Shown here: one piece after another, positions 18,497 through 29,105 of the stretch
Layout: each line of letters starts with the position of its first letter
How positions within the stretch are numbered: position 1 is the stretch's first letter
DNA from: Xanthomonas sp. Leaf131
GTDB lineage: Bacteria > Pseudomonadota > Gammaproteobacteria > Xanthomonadales > Xanthomonadaceae
Assembly (NCBI RefSeq): GCF_001423495.1
Contig: NZ_LMOG01000005.1
Location: 72,397 to 136,396, forward strand
Direction: 5' to 3'
DNA: 64,000 nucleotides
Notes under the pieces: generated by a model
Databases searched by the model: none
What the model was told of the DNA's origin: nothing
What the model saw: only the letters and a program-made list of their open reading frames with translations
Translations under genes and position numbers: made by a program

Positions 18497-20085
18497 TGGC
18501 CGCGTCCGCCGGCGCGGTGCACTGGCAAACCGCCCAGGCCGCGTTGGCACGTCGCGACCTGGGTGTGGCGGCGTCTGCATTGCAGGCGCTGCTTGACGTG
18601 GAACCCACCCACGTGTACGCACGCGTGCTGCTGGCCGGCACGGTGTTGGCCAATGGCAAGATGCGTGCGGCGGTGACGCAGTTAGGACTTGCCGCAGAAG
18701 ACCTCGGCGACGACGTGGCGATGCGTTGCCGTGTGGCGCAAACCTTGTTGCGCGTTGGCGAGCATCGCGCACTGCATGCGTTGCTGCGGCATCCGTCGGT
18801 GATGCAGTGCCAGGACGGCGCCACACTGGCGCTGCTGGCGCATGTGCATCAATCCCTCGGCGAACATGTCGAAGCGCTGGCAATGATGCAGCGCGCGCAG
18901 GCATGCGGATTCGATGGCCCGGATTTCCGCTTCTTTCTTGCGGTGCAACTGCAATTCAATAATCGCCTCGACGATGCAGCGCAGGCATTAGATCGCGCGT
19001 TGGCGCTGTCGCCAGGCTACGGCCGTGCGGCGCTGACGCGTGCGCGGCTACGCCGTCAGACTGCAAGCAACAATCATCTCGATCAGTTACGTCAGCAGCT
19101 GCAGCGCGCCAAGCCCGATAGCGAAGATCGCGCCGGGCTGGCGTTCGCGCTGTACAAGGAGCTGGAAGATCTCGGCCAGACCGATGCCGCCTGGAACGCG
19201 CTGGCCCACGGTAATGCGGTGATGCATGCGCGCTTGCGTCACGATGCCGACGCAGAAGCAGCGCTGTACGCGCAGTTGGGCGCATTGGCCGAACAAGGCG
19301 TGTTCGTCGCGCAGGAATCCAGTAACGCACAAGGCCCGCAACCGATCTTCGTGCTCGGTTTACCGCGCTCGGGCACCACGGTGCTGGAGCGGATGCTGGG
19401 CAACCATTCGCAGATCGTGTCGGCCGGCGAATTGAACGACTTCGGTCATCAGTTGCGCTGGGGCGCGGACCAGGCCGGTCGCAGTCTGCTGGATGCGCGT
19501 CTGCTGCAGGTATTGCCGTCGCTGGATTACGCGCAGATCGGCGCGCGTTACCTTGAACAGACGCAGTGGCGCGCGGGATCGGCACGCTGGTACATCGATA
19601 AATTACCTGCCAATGCGGTGGCGATCGGCGCGATCGCGCGTGCCTTGCCAGGTGCGTTGATCGTGCATCTGGTACGCGAGCCGATGGCGGTGTGTTTTTC
19701 CAATTACCGCGCGCTGTTCGGTGATTCCTATGCCTACAGCTACGACCTGCACACGCTGGCGCGTCACTATCAGGCGTACCACGGGTTGATGGCGCAATGG
19801 CGCGCGGCATTGCCGGGCCGGGTGATCGATGTGGACTATGCGCAGATGGTGCGTGATCCGTCTACGGTGCTGGAGCAGTTGATGCTGCGCTGTGGGTTGG
19901 AGATCGAGCCTGGGCAGATCGATATCACCCGCAATGCGGCCGCGTCGGCAACGCTCAGCAGCGTGCAGGTGCGCGAGGGTGTGCATGGGCGCAACGTGGA
20001 GGAATGGCGGCGCTATGCCACGCAGCTGGAGCCGCTGCGGCAGGCATTGTTGCAGGCAGGCCTAATCGACGTGGGCTCGTTTTAG
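18496..20085 (+). CDS. TPR-containing sulfotransferase family protein
   Basis: 529 residues. The first ~270 residues are alpha-helical and TPR-like (repeated A-A-L-L-L spacing, e.g. AQAALARRDLGVAASALQAL and DDAAQALDRALALSPGYGRA). From about residue 285 a sulfotransferase domain starts with FVLGLPRSGTTVLERMLGNHS, the 5'-phosphosulfate-binding loop for PAPS, and later VHLVREPMAVCFSNYRALF matches the 3'-phosphate-binding region. The acceptor is unknown; bacterial TPR-sulfotransferases are mostly uncharacterised. The ATG overlaps the glyS stop (TGATG), suggesting coupled translation. Confidence 0.82.
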   Translation: MAASAGAVHWQTAQAALARRDLGVAASALQALLDVEPTHVYARVLLAGTVLANGKMRAAVTQLGLAAEDLGDDVAMRCRVAQTLLRVGEHRALHALLRHPSVMQCQDGATLALLAHVHQSLGEHVEALAMMQRAQACGFDGPDFRFFLAVQLQFNNRLDDAAQALDRALALSPGYGRAALTRARLRRQTASNNHLDQLRQQLQRAKPDSEDRAGLAFALYKELEDLGQTDAAWNALAHGNAVMHARLRHDADAEAALYAQLGALAEQGVFVAQESSNAQGPQPIFVLGLPRSGTTVLERMLGNHSQIVSAGELNDFGHQLRWGADQAGRSLLDARLLQVLPSLDYAQIGARYLEQTQWRAGSARWYIDKLPANAVAIGAIARALPGALIVHLVREPMAVCFSNYRALFGDSYAYSYDLHTLARHYQAYHGLMAQWRAALPGRVIDVDYAQMVRDPSTVLEQLMLRCGLEIEPGQIDITRNAAASATLSSVQVREGVHGRNVEEWRRYATQLEPLRQALLQAGLIDVGSF

Positions 20086-20282
20086 CGGGGCCGGACAGAT
20101 CTGAGGCGCCACGCTGACGATCTGCGCGCGTCTTCCATCTGCCTGCATGACCGACGCACTTTGCCCAGGTGTGCGGCAGGCAATCCGGCTGCGACGACGC
20201 GTGCGACGTCTTGGACGCTTTGCCTTGGGAGCGGATAGACAACTGACTGATGCGTGTTGCTTGCCCCGAGCGTGCCCGGGCC

Positions 20283-20318
20283 AAAAACGCCAGCGGCAGC
20301 CGTTGTGGCTGCCGCTGG
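20283..20318 (-). terminator. rho-independent terminator after the TonB receptor gene
   Basis: Perfect 11-bp stem CCAGCGGCAGC / GCTGCCGCTGG (20290-20300 and 20308-20318) with a 7-base loop. Read on the minus strand it is followed by CGTTTTTGG, about 20 bases past the receptor stop codon. Confidence 0.85.
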
Positions 20319-20337
20319 ACGAAGGTAACGCAGTGAC

Positions 20338-23112
20338 TCAATGCGCGCCGAAGCGCCAGTTTAATTCCAGCATGTAGGAACGGCCGTAACCGGTGTAGTT
20401 GAAGATGTTGTAGTACGGGTAGTCGGTGTAGGTACGATCACGCGGTGGGCGGGTATCGGCGAGATTGTTGACGGTGGCCGTCAGCGAGATGTCCTCGTTG
20501 ATCGCATAGTCCAGCGTCGCATTGAAGGTGGTCCAGGCGCCGACCTTGCGTGCGCCTTCGACCGCATAGCCATCGGTGCTCTGGCCCGCGGTGAAGTTGG
20601 GCGTACGGCCGTAACGCTGGCCGAACAAGGTGGTGGTCCACGCATCCTTTTGCCAGGTGATCGAGGCATTGGTGATGCTGCGGAACTCGGAAGAGAAGAA
20701 CGGTTCGCTGAGCAAATCGCGTACCGGGTCCTGCGGGAACTGCTGGCTTTCGTGCTTGAGCGTCAGGTTGTATTGCGCGTCGAAGACAAACAGGCCCCAG
20801 GATTCGGTGGCCAGGTTGTAGGTCGCCTTGGTCAGCACTCCGGAGATTTCCTCGTTGGAAATATTGACCGGGTTGATGCGGATGTTGCTCAGGCGATTGG
20901 GTACCAGCGCATCGGCGGCGGTGCGATCGATGCGCGACAGCGCGTCGACACAGGTCGGCGAGTTGATGTCCAGAGCGCCGAGCCGGCAGGCCGATTCGTT
21001 CTGCAGCAATGCATCGGTGCTCAGATCGCTGACTTTCTGATCGATCTTGATGTTGTAGTAATCGGCATTGACGCTGAAGCGTGCGCTCGGCGACCACACT
21101 ACGCCGGCGCCCCAGGATTTTGCGGTGATCGACTTCAGATCTGCATTGCCGGACCGACGGCCCTGGATGCTGGTGCCGCCATAGGTGCAGTCGGAGATCG
21201 GCACGCCGGGTTCTTCGACCGCGCAGCGGTAGTAGTCGTTGACGCTCTGGAAGAAGCCGCTGTCGCCAGCGAAGGAGAACGCCATGTCCGGTGCCTTGAA
21301 CGCTGTGGCGTAGTTGCCGCGGAACAGCAGCGAATCGATCGGGCGGAACTCCAGCGCAGCCTTGTAGGTGAACTTGGAATCGCCACCGCCGCCCTGGTTC
21401 TTGTAGTCATCGTAGCGGCCGGACAGGTTGGCCGTGAGGGTGCTCAGGATCGGCACCCGCATTTCGAACGCCGCCGCCCAGTTCTCGCGCTTGCCGCTGC
21501 CCTGGGTGCCGGTCAGCTGGTAGAAGTCGCCAGCAATCACGCGCGGGTCGGTGGGGTTGGTCCAATACTGATTACCGGCCTGCAACACACCGGCAATGCC
21601 GACCGCACCGGCCGGCATGTTGAACAACTCGGTGTTGGTCAGTTGCAGGTTGACGTTCTGGGTCCAGGTCCTGGACTTGGTGCGGATTTCATCGTTGAAG
21701 CTGCGGTACTGCGCCGGTGTCAACGCACGATAGAAGTTGGCATCGTTGGGCGAATAGATCGGGTAGCCGTAGTACTCGCCCTGCGGAGCGCCAAGGAACT
21801 GTTCGCGGAAGAAATCTTCGATGCGGTCGGCCAGCGGCCATTGCTGACGGCTTTCGATGCGATATTCCGAGCGTGCGTAGTACGCATCGTAGGTCCAGTT
21901 GCTGGCACCCAGGCCGCCTTTCAGGCCAAGCGCGATGTTGTAGGAGTCGGCAGTCTGGCGGTCGTTGTTGAAATCGTTGTTGCCGGTTTCTTCCGGTGCA
22001 AAAACGCGTTGATAGCTTTCGAGCTGCTGGCTGTCGCCGTTGTAGAACAACCCGCCGGTGTCGACAGCACTCTGCCAGAAGCGGGGTCCGCCGTTGACCT
22101 CGACCTTGGTGCGATTGAGCAGCAGGGTCGAGTACAGCTCGACGTTGTCGTTGAACGCATAGCTCAGGTTCGCATAGCCGCTGGCGCTGCGTTCCTTGTT
22201 GAGGATGCTGGCATAGCCCGGCACTGTGCGGCTGCTGCAGAAGTTGCCGCGGTTGGCACGGTTGTCGTACTGCACCGACCCATTGAACAGCGCGCCCAAC
22301 GCGGCGCAGTTGTCTGCCCCTGGATCGACATAGGTGGCCGGGGGGCCGGGGAGGCTGTGCAGCGCAATGCGTGAACCATAGCGCAGGGTTGGGTCTGGAT
22401 TGTCGTTGGTGGAATCGAAATCGCGGCGGTGATAGCCGTAGATCGGATCCTGATTGTTGAGTTGCAGGCCCCACACGATGTTGGCGCCACCGATCTCGTT
22501 GCCGCCGGTGAGCTGAAAGCGCTGGTTGTTGCCGCCACCGCCATCATAGGTGCCCATGCGGTAATTCATCTGCACGCCGTCCATGCGCTTTTTCAGGATG
22601 ATGTTGACCACACCGGCAATGGCGCTGGAGCCGTAGATCGAGGACTGGTTACCGGGTGCCACGTCGATGCGCTCGACCATGCCCACCGGCACGCTGGCCA
22701 GATCGACGAAGTTGCTCTGCCCGTTGTAGAGCAACGGGTAATCAGCCATCGGCCGGCCATCGATCAGCACCAGGGTGAAGCCGGGGTCCAGCCCGAGCAG
22801 GCTCAGCGACTTGGCGCCGGCAGTGAAGCCGCCACTGAACTGGCCGTCCTGCACCGCACCGGTGGCCATCGGTTGCGAGCGCAGCACGTCGTAGACGTCC
22901 TTGAAGCCGCGGCGCTGGATGTCCTGGGCAGTGATGGAGAACACCGGGGTGGCCGTTTCGATCTGAGATCGCGGAATCAACGAGCCTGTCACGGTGACCT
23001 TGTTCAATTCGGTCACGTCGTCCTTGCTCTGTGCGATCGCAAGCGATGGCAGGGCAAGCGACGGGAATGCAAGGGCGGCGCAGACGGCATTGACCAATAA
23101 ATGACGCTTCAT
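20338..23112 (-). CDS. TonB-dependent outer-membrane receptor
   Basis: 924 residues. Signal peptide (about residues 1-27, ending LPSLAIAQ), TonB-box-like TELNKVTVTGSLIPRS just after it, plug domain (ATPVFSITAQDIQRRGFKDVYDVL; SSIYGSSAIAGVVNIILKK), and a long beta-barrel ending in an aromatic residue pattern (SYMLELNWRFGAH). The plug and the 'IPRSQIETATPV' start resemble the large TonB-receptor subfamily of xanthomonads with unknown ligands. It is a stand-alone gene with its own terminator. The ATG at 23112 is preceded by AGAGAGG. Confidence 0.92.
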   Translation of the reverse strand: MKRHLLVNAVCAALAFPSLALPSLAIAQSKDDVTELNKVTVTGSLIPRSQIETATPVFSITAQDIQRRGFKDVYDVLRSQPMATGAVQDGQFSGGFTAGAKSLSLLGLDPGFTLVLIDGRPMADYPLLYNGQSNFVDLASVPVGMVERIDVAPGNQSSIYGSSAIAGVVNIILKKRMDGVQMNYRMGTYDGGGGNNQRFQLTGGNEIGGANIVWGLQLNNQDPIYGYHRRDFDSTNDNPDPTLRYGSRIALHSLPGPPATYVDPGADNCAALGALFNGSVQYDNRANRGNFCSSRTVPGYASILNKERSASGYANLSYAFNDNVELYSTLLLNRTKVEVNGGPRFWQSAVDTGGLFYNGDSQQLESYQRVFAPEETGNNDFNNDRQTADSYNIALGLKGGLGASNWTYDAYYARSEYRIESRQQWPLADRIEDFFREQFLGAPQGEYYGYPIYSPNDANFYRALTPAQYRSFNDEIRTKSRTWTQNVNLQLTNTELFNMPAGAVGIAGVLQAGNQYWTNPTDPRVIAGDFYQLTGTQGSGKRENWAAAFEMRVPILSTLTANLSGRYDDYKNQGGGGDSKFTYKAALEFRPIDSLLFRGNYATAFKAPDMAFSFAGDSGFFQSVNDYYRCAVEEPGVPISDCTYGGTSIQGRRSGNADLKSITAKSWGAGVVWSPSARFSVNADYYNIKIDQKVSDLSTDALLQNESACRLGALDINSPTCVDALSRIDRTAADALVPNRLSNIRINPVNISNEEISGVLTKATYNLATESWGLFVFDAQYNLTLKHESQQFPQDPVRDLLSEPFFSSEFRSITNASITWQKDAWTTTLFGQRYGRTPNFTAGQSTDGYAVEGARKVGAWTTFNATLDYAINEDISLTATVNNLADTRPPRDRTYTDYPYYNIFNYTGYGRSYMLELNWRFGAH

Positions 23113-23293
23113 GAAAACCTCTCTCTCCAAAGGTGTGGAACTACGGCGCGCGGCAATCCGGGGGAGGGCCGCTTGGCATGCTGCCAACGAAACGTTAACA
23201 ACACACCGACTCTAACCAGTGCATGCGCGTCCGTATAGTCGAGATTGCTTAGATTTTTTGTCCCTTCACGCCCAGGCTAGGTATCCTTTGCCG

Positions 23294-25075
23294 ATGCTTA
23301 AAGTCGTGTTTGCTCTCTCCCTGCTGTGCACCCTGCTCGTTCCGCTGCAAGCGGCCGCCCGCGGAACCATCGACAAGATCGAAATCAAGGGCTTGGACGA
23401 AGACGACGACGCCGAGATGATCGAGAACATCGAGGTCTCCCTGTCTCTTTATGAGGCTGTGGGCAAGGAGCAGGGCGAGTCGCGTATCGAGTATTTGTTG
23501 GCGCAAGCCGAGCGGCAGACGCGCGAGGCATTGGAACCGTTCGGCTACTACTCGCCGACCATCGAACTGGCCGCACCGCGCGAAGGCGACAAGGTCACGG
23601 TGGTGATCACGGTGGAGCGTGGCGAGCCGGTGCGGGTGCGGCAGTCGCATATCTCCATCACCGGCTGGGCCGAGCAGGACCGCTACCTGGGCCAGGACCT
23701 CAAGCAGTTCGAGCCGCACGAGGGCCAGGTCTTCAGCCACCCGCAGTACGAAGCCAGCAAGGTGCGCATCACCCGCCGCCTGGCCGAGCGTGGTTACTTC
23801 GATGCCGACTTCACCCAGCGCCGGGTCGCAGTGACGCGTGCCGAACATGCCGCCGATATCGATCTGAACTGGGACAGCGGCCGTCGCTACGATATGGGCA
23901 AGGTGCGCTTCGACTACGACTACTTCCGCGATGGCCTGTTCGAGCCGTTGGTGTATTGGGACGAGGGCAGCTACTACCACGAAGGCAAGCTGGATCGCCT
24001 GCGCGAGTCGCTGACCAAGCTGGATTACTTCAGCACCATCGACATCCAGCCCAAGCCGGAAGAAGCCGACGACCAGGGCCGGGTGCCGGTGGACGTCAAG
24101 CTCACCCGCGCCAAGCGCACCGTTTACACCTCGGGCTTGAGCTACGGCAGCGAGAGCGGCGCCGGTGTGCGTGGCGGGGTGGAGCGGCGCTACGTGAATG
24201 CGCGCGGCCACAAGATGGACACGCAGCTGGATTACGCGCAGAACCGCAAGAGCCTGACCACCAGTTACCGTGTGCCGGCGTTCCGTTGGCTGGATGGCTG
24301 GTACACCGCTTCGGCGCGCCTTTACGACGAGCAGACCGAATACATCGACCTGCGCAACGTCAAACTTACCGGCAGCCGCAGCGGCCAGATCAACGAGCGC
24401 TGGAGCGCGATCGCCTCGATCAACGCCTTGCGCGAGCGCTGGCGTTTCAGCAGCGGCGACGATTTCGAAGGCGCGGTGTACGAGACCTCCACGCTGGTCT
24501 ATCCGCAGTTGCAGGTGAACTACGTCAACGTCGACGACCGCTTGTTTCCGCGCAGTGGCGTGTCCGGGCAGGCGTTCATTCGCGGCGGTGCCGAAGGCGC
24601 CGGCTCGGATACCAATTTCGGCCAGGTCTATGGCCAGCTGCGCTGGTTTCTGGGCGCGGGCGACAACGGCCGGGTGATCCTGCGCGGCGAAGGCGGCACC
24701 ACCTGGACCAGCGATCTGGTGTCGATCCCGCCGAGCCTGCGCTTCTTTGCCGGTGGCGCCAACAGCATCCGCGGGTATGCCTTCCGCGAAGTCGGCCCGC
24801 GCACGCCCAAGCCGGACGAATTTGCACTCGGTGCCAAGAACGCGGTCACCGCCAGCGCCGAGTACGAGCATTACCTCAAGGGCGGCCCGTGGGGCGGTGC
24901 GGTGTTTGTGGATAGCGGTAGCGCCTTCGACGACAGGCCCGACTGGCACACCGGTATCGGCTTCGGTCTGCGCTGGCGCTCGCCGGTGGGACCGGTGCGC
25001 GTGGACATCGCGCATGGCTTGAACGACCCCGACTCGCAGTTTCAGCTCTACATCGATATCGGGGCCAACCTGTGA
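23294..25075 (+). CDS. tamA: translocation and assembly module subunit TamA
   Basis: 593 residues (E. coli TamA 577). Outer-membrane Omp85-family protein: signal peptide (1-20), three POTRA-like domains to about residue 270, then a 16-strand barrel with the family motif GGANSIRGYAFREVGPR and the C-terminal FGLRWRSPVGPVRVDIAHGL and LYIDIGANL. With TamB it helps place outer-membrane proteins and phospholipids. The stop codon is overlapped by the tamB GTG start, so the two are coupled. Confidence 0.93.
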   Translation: MLKVVFALSLLCTLLVPLQAAARGTIDKIEIKGLDEDDDAEMIENIEVSLSLYEAVGKEQGESRIEYLLAQAERQTREALEPFGYYSPTIELAAPREGDKVTVVITVERGEPVRVRQSHISITGWAEQDRYLGQDLKQFEPHEGQVFSHPQYEASKVRITRRLAERGYFDADFTQRRVAVTRAEHAADIDLNWDSGRRYDMGKVRFDYDYFRDGLFEPLVYWDEGSYYHEGKLDRLRESLTKLDYFSTIDIQPKPEEADDQGRVPVDVKLTRAKRTVYTSGLSYGSESGAGVRGGVERRYVNARGHKMDTQLDYAQNRKSLTTSYRVPAFRWLDGWYTASARLYDEQTEYIDLRNVKLTGSRSGQINERWSAIASINALRERWRFSSGDDFEGAVYETSTLVYPQLQVNYVNVDDRLFPRSGVSGQAFIRGGAEGAGSDTNFGQVYGQLRWFLGAGDNGRVILRGEGGTTWTSDLVSIPPSLRFFAGGANSIRGYAFREVGPRTPKPDEFALGAKNAVTASAEYEHYLKGGPWGGAVFVDSGSAFDDRPDWHTGIGFGLRWRSPVGPVRVDIAHGLNDPDSQFQLYIDIGANL

Positions 25076-28000
25076 GCACACCCACGCCGACCCCCGCACC
25101 GCGCCGCGCGCGTTTCTATCGCCGGCGCCGGTTCTGGGTGGGTTCCGGGCTGACTGTGCTCGGGCTGGTGTTGCTGGCCTTGATCGCAGTGTATTGGTTG
25201 CTGCAGACCGTGGCCGGGCGCGATGTGTTGCTGGCGCAGGTCACCGCGCGCTTGCCGGTCGGCGCCACCTTTACTTACGGCAAGGTCGAAGGCCCGGTCG
25301 CCGGTCCGCTGACCTTGCGCGATGTCGATTTCCGTTATCAGGACATCCATTTCACCGCCGAGCGCGTGTATCTGAAACCGGATCTGCGCCCGCTGCTTGG
25401 CCGCAAGCTGCAACTGGATGCGGTGCAGGTCAGCAATGCCACCTTGAATCTGGGCAAGAGCGAGGAACCATTCACGCTGCCGAGCTGGCCCGAATCGTTG
25501 CCGCAGATCAACGTGCCACTGGCGATCCAGGCCGACAAGATCGCGGTGGACAATCTGCGCATCACCCAGCTGCAGCAGCCGATGATCGTCCTGCACAAAG
25601 TACAGGGCGGGCTGGAAGTGGCCACCGGCGAGTTGCGCACGCGCAATCTGGTGGTCGACACCGATATGGGCGATTTCCGCCTGCACGGCGACTACGTGCC
25701 CAACGACGATTACCGCGCCGATCTCACCGCCACCGCCGTGCTGCCGGCCGCACGCGGGCGCACGCCGGCCAGCCTGGGGCTGGTTGCACGCGGCGATCTG
25801 GACAAGATGGAAGTGGCCATCGCCGGCCGCGCGCCGGCACCGCTGCAGGCCAGCCTGGTGTTCACCGGGCGCGATGCGCCGACATGGACGTTCAAGGCGG
25901 TGACCGACGCGCTGGATACCTCGCTGCTGATTCCGGCCAGCAACGGGCAGTACGCCGCCCCGGCCACGCCGATCGCCCTGAACCTGCAAGCCTCCGGCAA
26001 GGGCGGCATCGCCGATCTGCAAGGCAGCGTCAAACAAGGCGAGCTGAGCGCCACGCTGCAGCCTTCGCATATCAGCCTGCTGGACCAGGTCATTACCGTA
26101 GAGCCGCTGGTGATCGATGCCTTCGAAGGCCGCGCGCAGCTGCGCGGTACGGCGGATTTCCGCGACACCCAGAATCCGAATTTCCGTTTCGCGGTCAACG
26201 CCAGCGGCCTGCGCTTCACCCCGACGCCGGACCCCGGCACACCCGATGCACCGGCCGTGCCGGTGGAACTGGTCGACGCGCGCCTGGGCGTGGCCGGTAC
26301 CTTGAAGGCGTGGGCGGCGATCGGCCGCGCCACGCTGGAACGCGACGGGCAACAGGCCGCGCTGGTGTTCGACAGCCGCGGCAACGATCAACGCGCGCAG
26401 CTCAAGCAGGTGCAGGCCAAAACGCCGGGTGGCTCGTTGGATCTCACCGGCGAAGTGGGCTGGACGCCGGAGCTGCAATGGGATGTCACCGCGCAACTGG
26501 CCAAGTTCGATCCGGGCTACTTCGCGCCGGGCTGGAACGGCAATCTCTCCGGCAAGGTCGCCTCCAAGGGTCGCCAGTTGCCGGCACCGGCGGGCGGCGT
26601 GTCGCCGGGTTTCGAGGCCACCGCGGATATTCCGACCCTGACCGGCCAGCTGCGTCAACGCGCGCTGTCGGCCAACGGCAAGTTCGCCTTGCGTGGCGAG
26701 CAGGGCGAAGGCGAATTGCAACTGTCGCTGGGCAATAGCCGCATCAACGCCAAGGGTAAGGTCGGCGACCAGCTGGAGATCGCCGCGCAACTGCAGCCGC
26801 TGCAGCTGGACGATGTGTTGCCCGGCGCCACCGGCACCGTGCGTGGGCAGTTGCAGGTCAGCGGCCGTCGCGATGCGCCCGATATCACCGCCGACATCGT
26901 CGGTAATGGCTTGCGTTGGAACGACTACAGCGCCCAAAGCATCAGCTTGCGCGGCCGGCTGCCGTGGCGCGGCAGCGATGGACAACTGGCATTGCAAGGC
27001 ACCGCGATCGAAGCCGGCGTGGTGCTGGACAGCGTGCGTGTGCAGGCACGTGGCGCGGTGGAAGCCTTGCGCCTGGATGCCGACATCGCCAACAGCATGG
27101 CCAGCGTCGCGTTGCAGGGCGATGTGCGTCGCAACGGCGAGCGTTGGCAGGGCCAGGTTGGCACCTTGCGGATCGCACCGGCCAAGGGCGCTGCGTGGGC
27201 GCTGCGGCAGCCGGCGCAGTTCAGCACCGACGGCGCGGCATTCACCTTGTCCGATACCTGCCTGGGCGCCGGCACCGGTGGCGCGTTGTGCGCCAGCGCC
27301 AACTGGCCGCGCGAAGGCATGGTGGTGCACGGCGATGCATTGCCGTTGTCGCTGGTGCAACCGTGGTTGCCCAAACAGCAGGGGCGGCAGATCTATCTGC
27401 GTGGCGAGCTCGCGCTCGATGGCAGCTTCAAGCCGCGTGGCAATGCGTGGGAAGGCTCGTTCCGGATCGCCTCGCCCGAGGGCGGCATCCGCCTGGGCGA
27501 AACCCGTTATGCGGCGGTGGCCGGCAATCCCAATCGCGGTGAGTTGCTGCGCTACGACCAATTCAGCATGCAGGCCGATTTCAACCCGCAACAGATCCAG
27601 GGCAAGCTCGGTATCGGCTTCCAGGGCGCCGGCTTTGTCGACGCCAAGTTCAATACCGGTTGGGATGCGTATGCGCCGCTCAATGGCGAGCTGTATCTCA
27701 ATATGTCGCGGCTGTACTGGCTGGAGCTGGTGATCGCCGATGTGGTGCAACCCAAGGGCCTGGTGGAAGGCCATGTGAGCCTGCGCGGTACCCGCGACAA
27801 ACCGCTGCTGGGCGGCGATGCGACCTTGAGTAACTTCACCGCCGAATATCCCTCGATGGGTTTGACCCTGAGCGAGGGCAAGGGCCGCTTCGACGCCTTG
27901 CCGGACGGCTCGGCCAAGATCACCGCATCGGCCAAGTCGGGCGAGGGCACGCTCAACATCGACGGCGGCCTGTCGTGGTTCGGTACCACCACGCCGTTGC

Positions 28001-28926
28001 TGCTGAATATCCGCGGCGAGAATGTGCTGGCCTACAACACCAGCGAGTTGCGCATCATCGCCAACCCGGACATGCAGTTCGGCATCACCGACAACACCAT
28101 GCAGCTGCGCGGCAAGGTCACCGTGCCCGAAGCCGATATCGATCTGGAACGCCTGGATCGCGGCACCTCGGTGTCCGAAGACGTGGTGGTGCTGGACCCG
28201 GTGGATCCGGAAGCCACGCCATCTTCGCCATTGGATATGGACCTGGCCATCGTGCTCGGGGACAAGGTCAACATGAGCGGCTTCGGCCTGAAGGGTGGGC
28301 TGAGCGGGCAGATGCAGATCCGCGCGCGCCCGGGCCGCGAAATGACCGCCAACGGCGGGCTGGATGTGCGCGGCCGCTACAAGGCCTATGGCCAGGATCT
28401 GACCATCAGCCGCGGCCAGCTGACCTGGAACAACAACATCGTCTCCGACCCGCGCGTGAGCCTGCGTGCCGAACGCAAGATCGGCGATGTCACCGCCGGT
28501 ATCGACGTCAGTGGTCGCGCCGAATCTCCGCGTGCCGATGTGTGGTCGGAGCCGGCGATGTCGCAATCCGAAGCACTCTCCTACCTGGTGCTCGGCCGCG
28601 GCCTGTCCACCGCCAGCAGCGACGAAACCCAGCAGGTCAGCGCCGCCTCGGCCGCGTTATCGGCCGGCAGCAGCCTGATCGCCTCGCAGATCGGCGCCAA
28701 GCTCGGCCTGGACGAAGCAGGGGTCAGCGAATCCAGCACCGTCGGCTCGGTCGTGGGCTTCGGCAAGTACCTCTCGCCGAAACTCTACGTCGGCTACGGC
28801 GTCTCGATGGTCGGCAGCGGCTCGGTCCTGACGTTGAAGTATCTGCTCAGTCGCGGCTTCGATATCGAGGCCGAATCCAGCACGGTGGAGACCAAGGGAT
28901 CGGTGAACTGGCGGCGGGAGAAGTAG
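25072..28926 (+). CDS. tamB: translocation and assembly module subunit TamB
   Basis: 1284 residues (E. coli 1259). One N-terminal membrane anchor (LTVLGLVLLALIAVYWLLQ), then a very long repetitive beta-strand region and the C-terminal DUF490 domain (SYLVLGRGLSTASSD; LSPKLYVGYGVSMVGSGSVLTLKYLL). TamB spans the periplasm and partners TamA. GTG start overlaps the tamA stop. Downstream the GC content falls sharply, marking the edge of an island. Confidence 0.93.
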   Translation: MSTPTPTPAPRRARFYRRRRFWVGSGLTVLGLVLLALIAVYWLLQTVAGRDVLLAQVTARLPVGATFTYGKVEGPVAGPLTLRDVDFRYQDIHFTAERVYLKPDLRPLLGRKLQLDAVQVSNATLNLGKSEEPFTLPSWPESLPQINVPLAIQADKIAVDNLRITQLQQPMIVLHKVQGGLEVATGELRTRNLVVDTDMGDFRLHGDYVPNDDYRADLTATAVLPAARGRTPASLGLVARGDLDKMEVAIAGRAPAPLQASLVFTGRDAPTWTFKAVTDALDTSLLIPASNGQYAAPATPIALNLQASGKGGIADLQGSVKQGELSATLQPSHISLLDQVITVEPLVIDAFEGRAQLRGTADFRDTQNPNFRFAVNASGLRFTPTPDPGTPDAPAVPVELVDARLGVAGTLKAWAAIGRATLERDGQQAALVFDSRGNDQRAQLKQVQAKTPGGSLDLTGEVGWTPELQWDVTAQLAKFDPGYFAPGWNGNLSGKVASKGRQLPAPAGGVSPGFEATADIPTLTGQLRQRALSANGKFALRGEQGEGELQLSLGNSRINAKGKVGDQLEIAAQLQPLQLDDVLPGATGTVRGQLQVSGRRDAPDITADIVGNGLRWNDYSAQSISLRGRLPWRGSDGQLALQGTAIEAGVVLDSVRVQARGAVEALRLDADIANSMASVALQGDVRRNGERWQGQVGTLRIAPAKGAAWALRQPAQFSTDGAAFTLSDTCLGAGTGGALCASANWPREGMVVHGDALPLSLVQPWLPKQQGRQIYLRGELALDGSFKPRGNAWEGSFRIASPEGGIRLGETRYAAVAGNPNRGELLRYDQFSMQADFNPQQIQGKLGIGFQGAGFVDAKFNTGWDAYAPLNGELYLNMSRLYWLELVIADVVQPKGLVEGHVSLRGTRDKPLLGGDATLSNFTAEYPSMGLTLSEGKGRFDALPDGSAKITASAKSGEGTLNIDGGLSWFGTTTPLLLNIRGENVLAYNTSELRIIANPDMQFGITDNTMQLRGKVTVPEADIDLERLDRGTSVSEDVVVLDPVDPEATPSSPLDMDLAIVLGDKVNMSGFGLKGGLSGQMQIRARPGREMTANGGLDVRGRYKAYGQDLTISRGQLTWNNNIVSDPRVSLRAERKIGDVTAGIDVSGRAESPRADVWSEPAMSQSEALSYLVLGRGLSTASSDETQQVSAASAALSAGSSLIASQIGAKLGLDEAGVSESSTVGSVVGFGKYLSPKLYVGYGVSMVGSGSVLTLKYLLSRGFDIEAESSTVETKGSVNWRREK

Positions 28927-29105
28927 CCCGCCGCTTGACCTTCATCACATATTGACAAAGCTGACTTGGCTGTTCATCATTTTACTGGCAGCAGGCTCGA
29001 CCTGGGGAAATAGCCGAAAAAGGGGAGCAGTCAGGCATCAATTACACAGTGTGTGTTTATTGATGAGGCTGTTGGATAATTTCAGCGCGATGATTGGGGC
29101 AATAA

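Noticed and set aside
25048-28566. 1172-residue minus-strand frame
   Set aside because: Exactly opposite tamB; Gln/His/Arg-rich, no domains.
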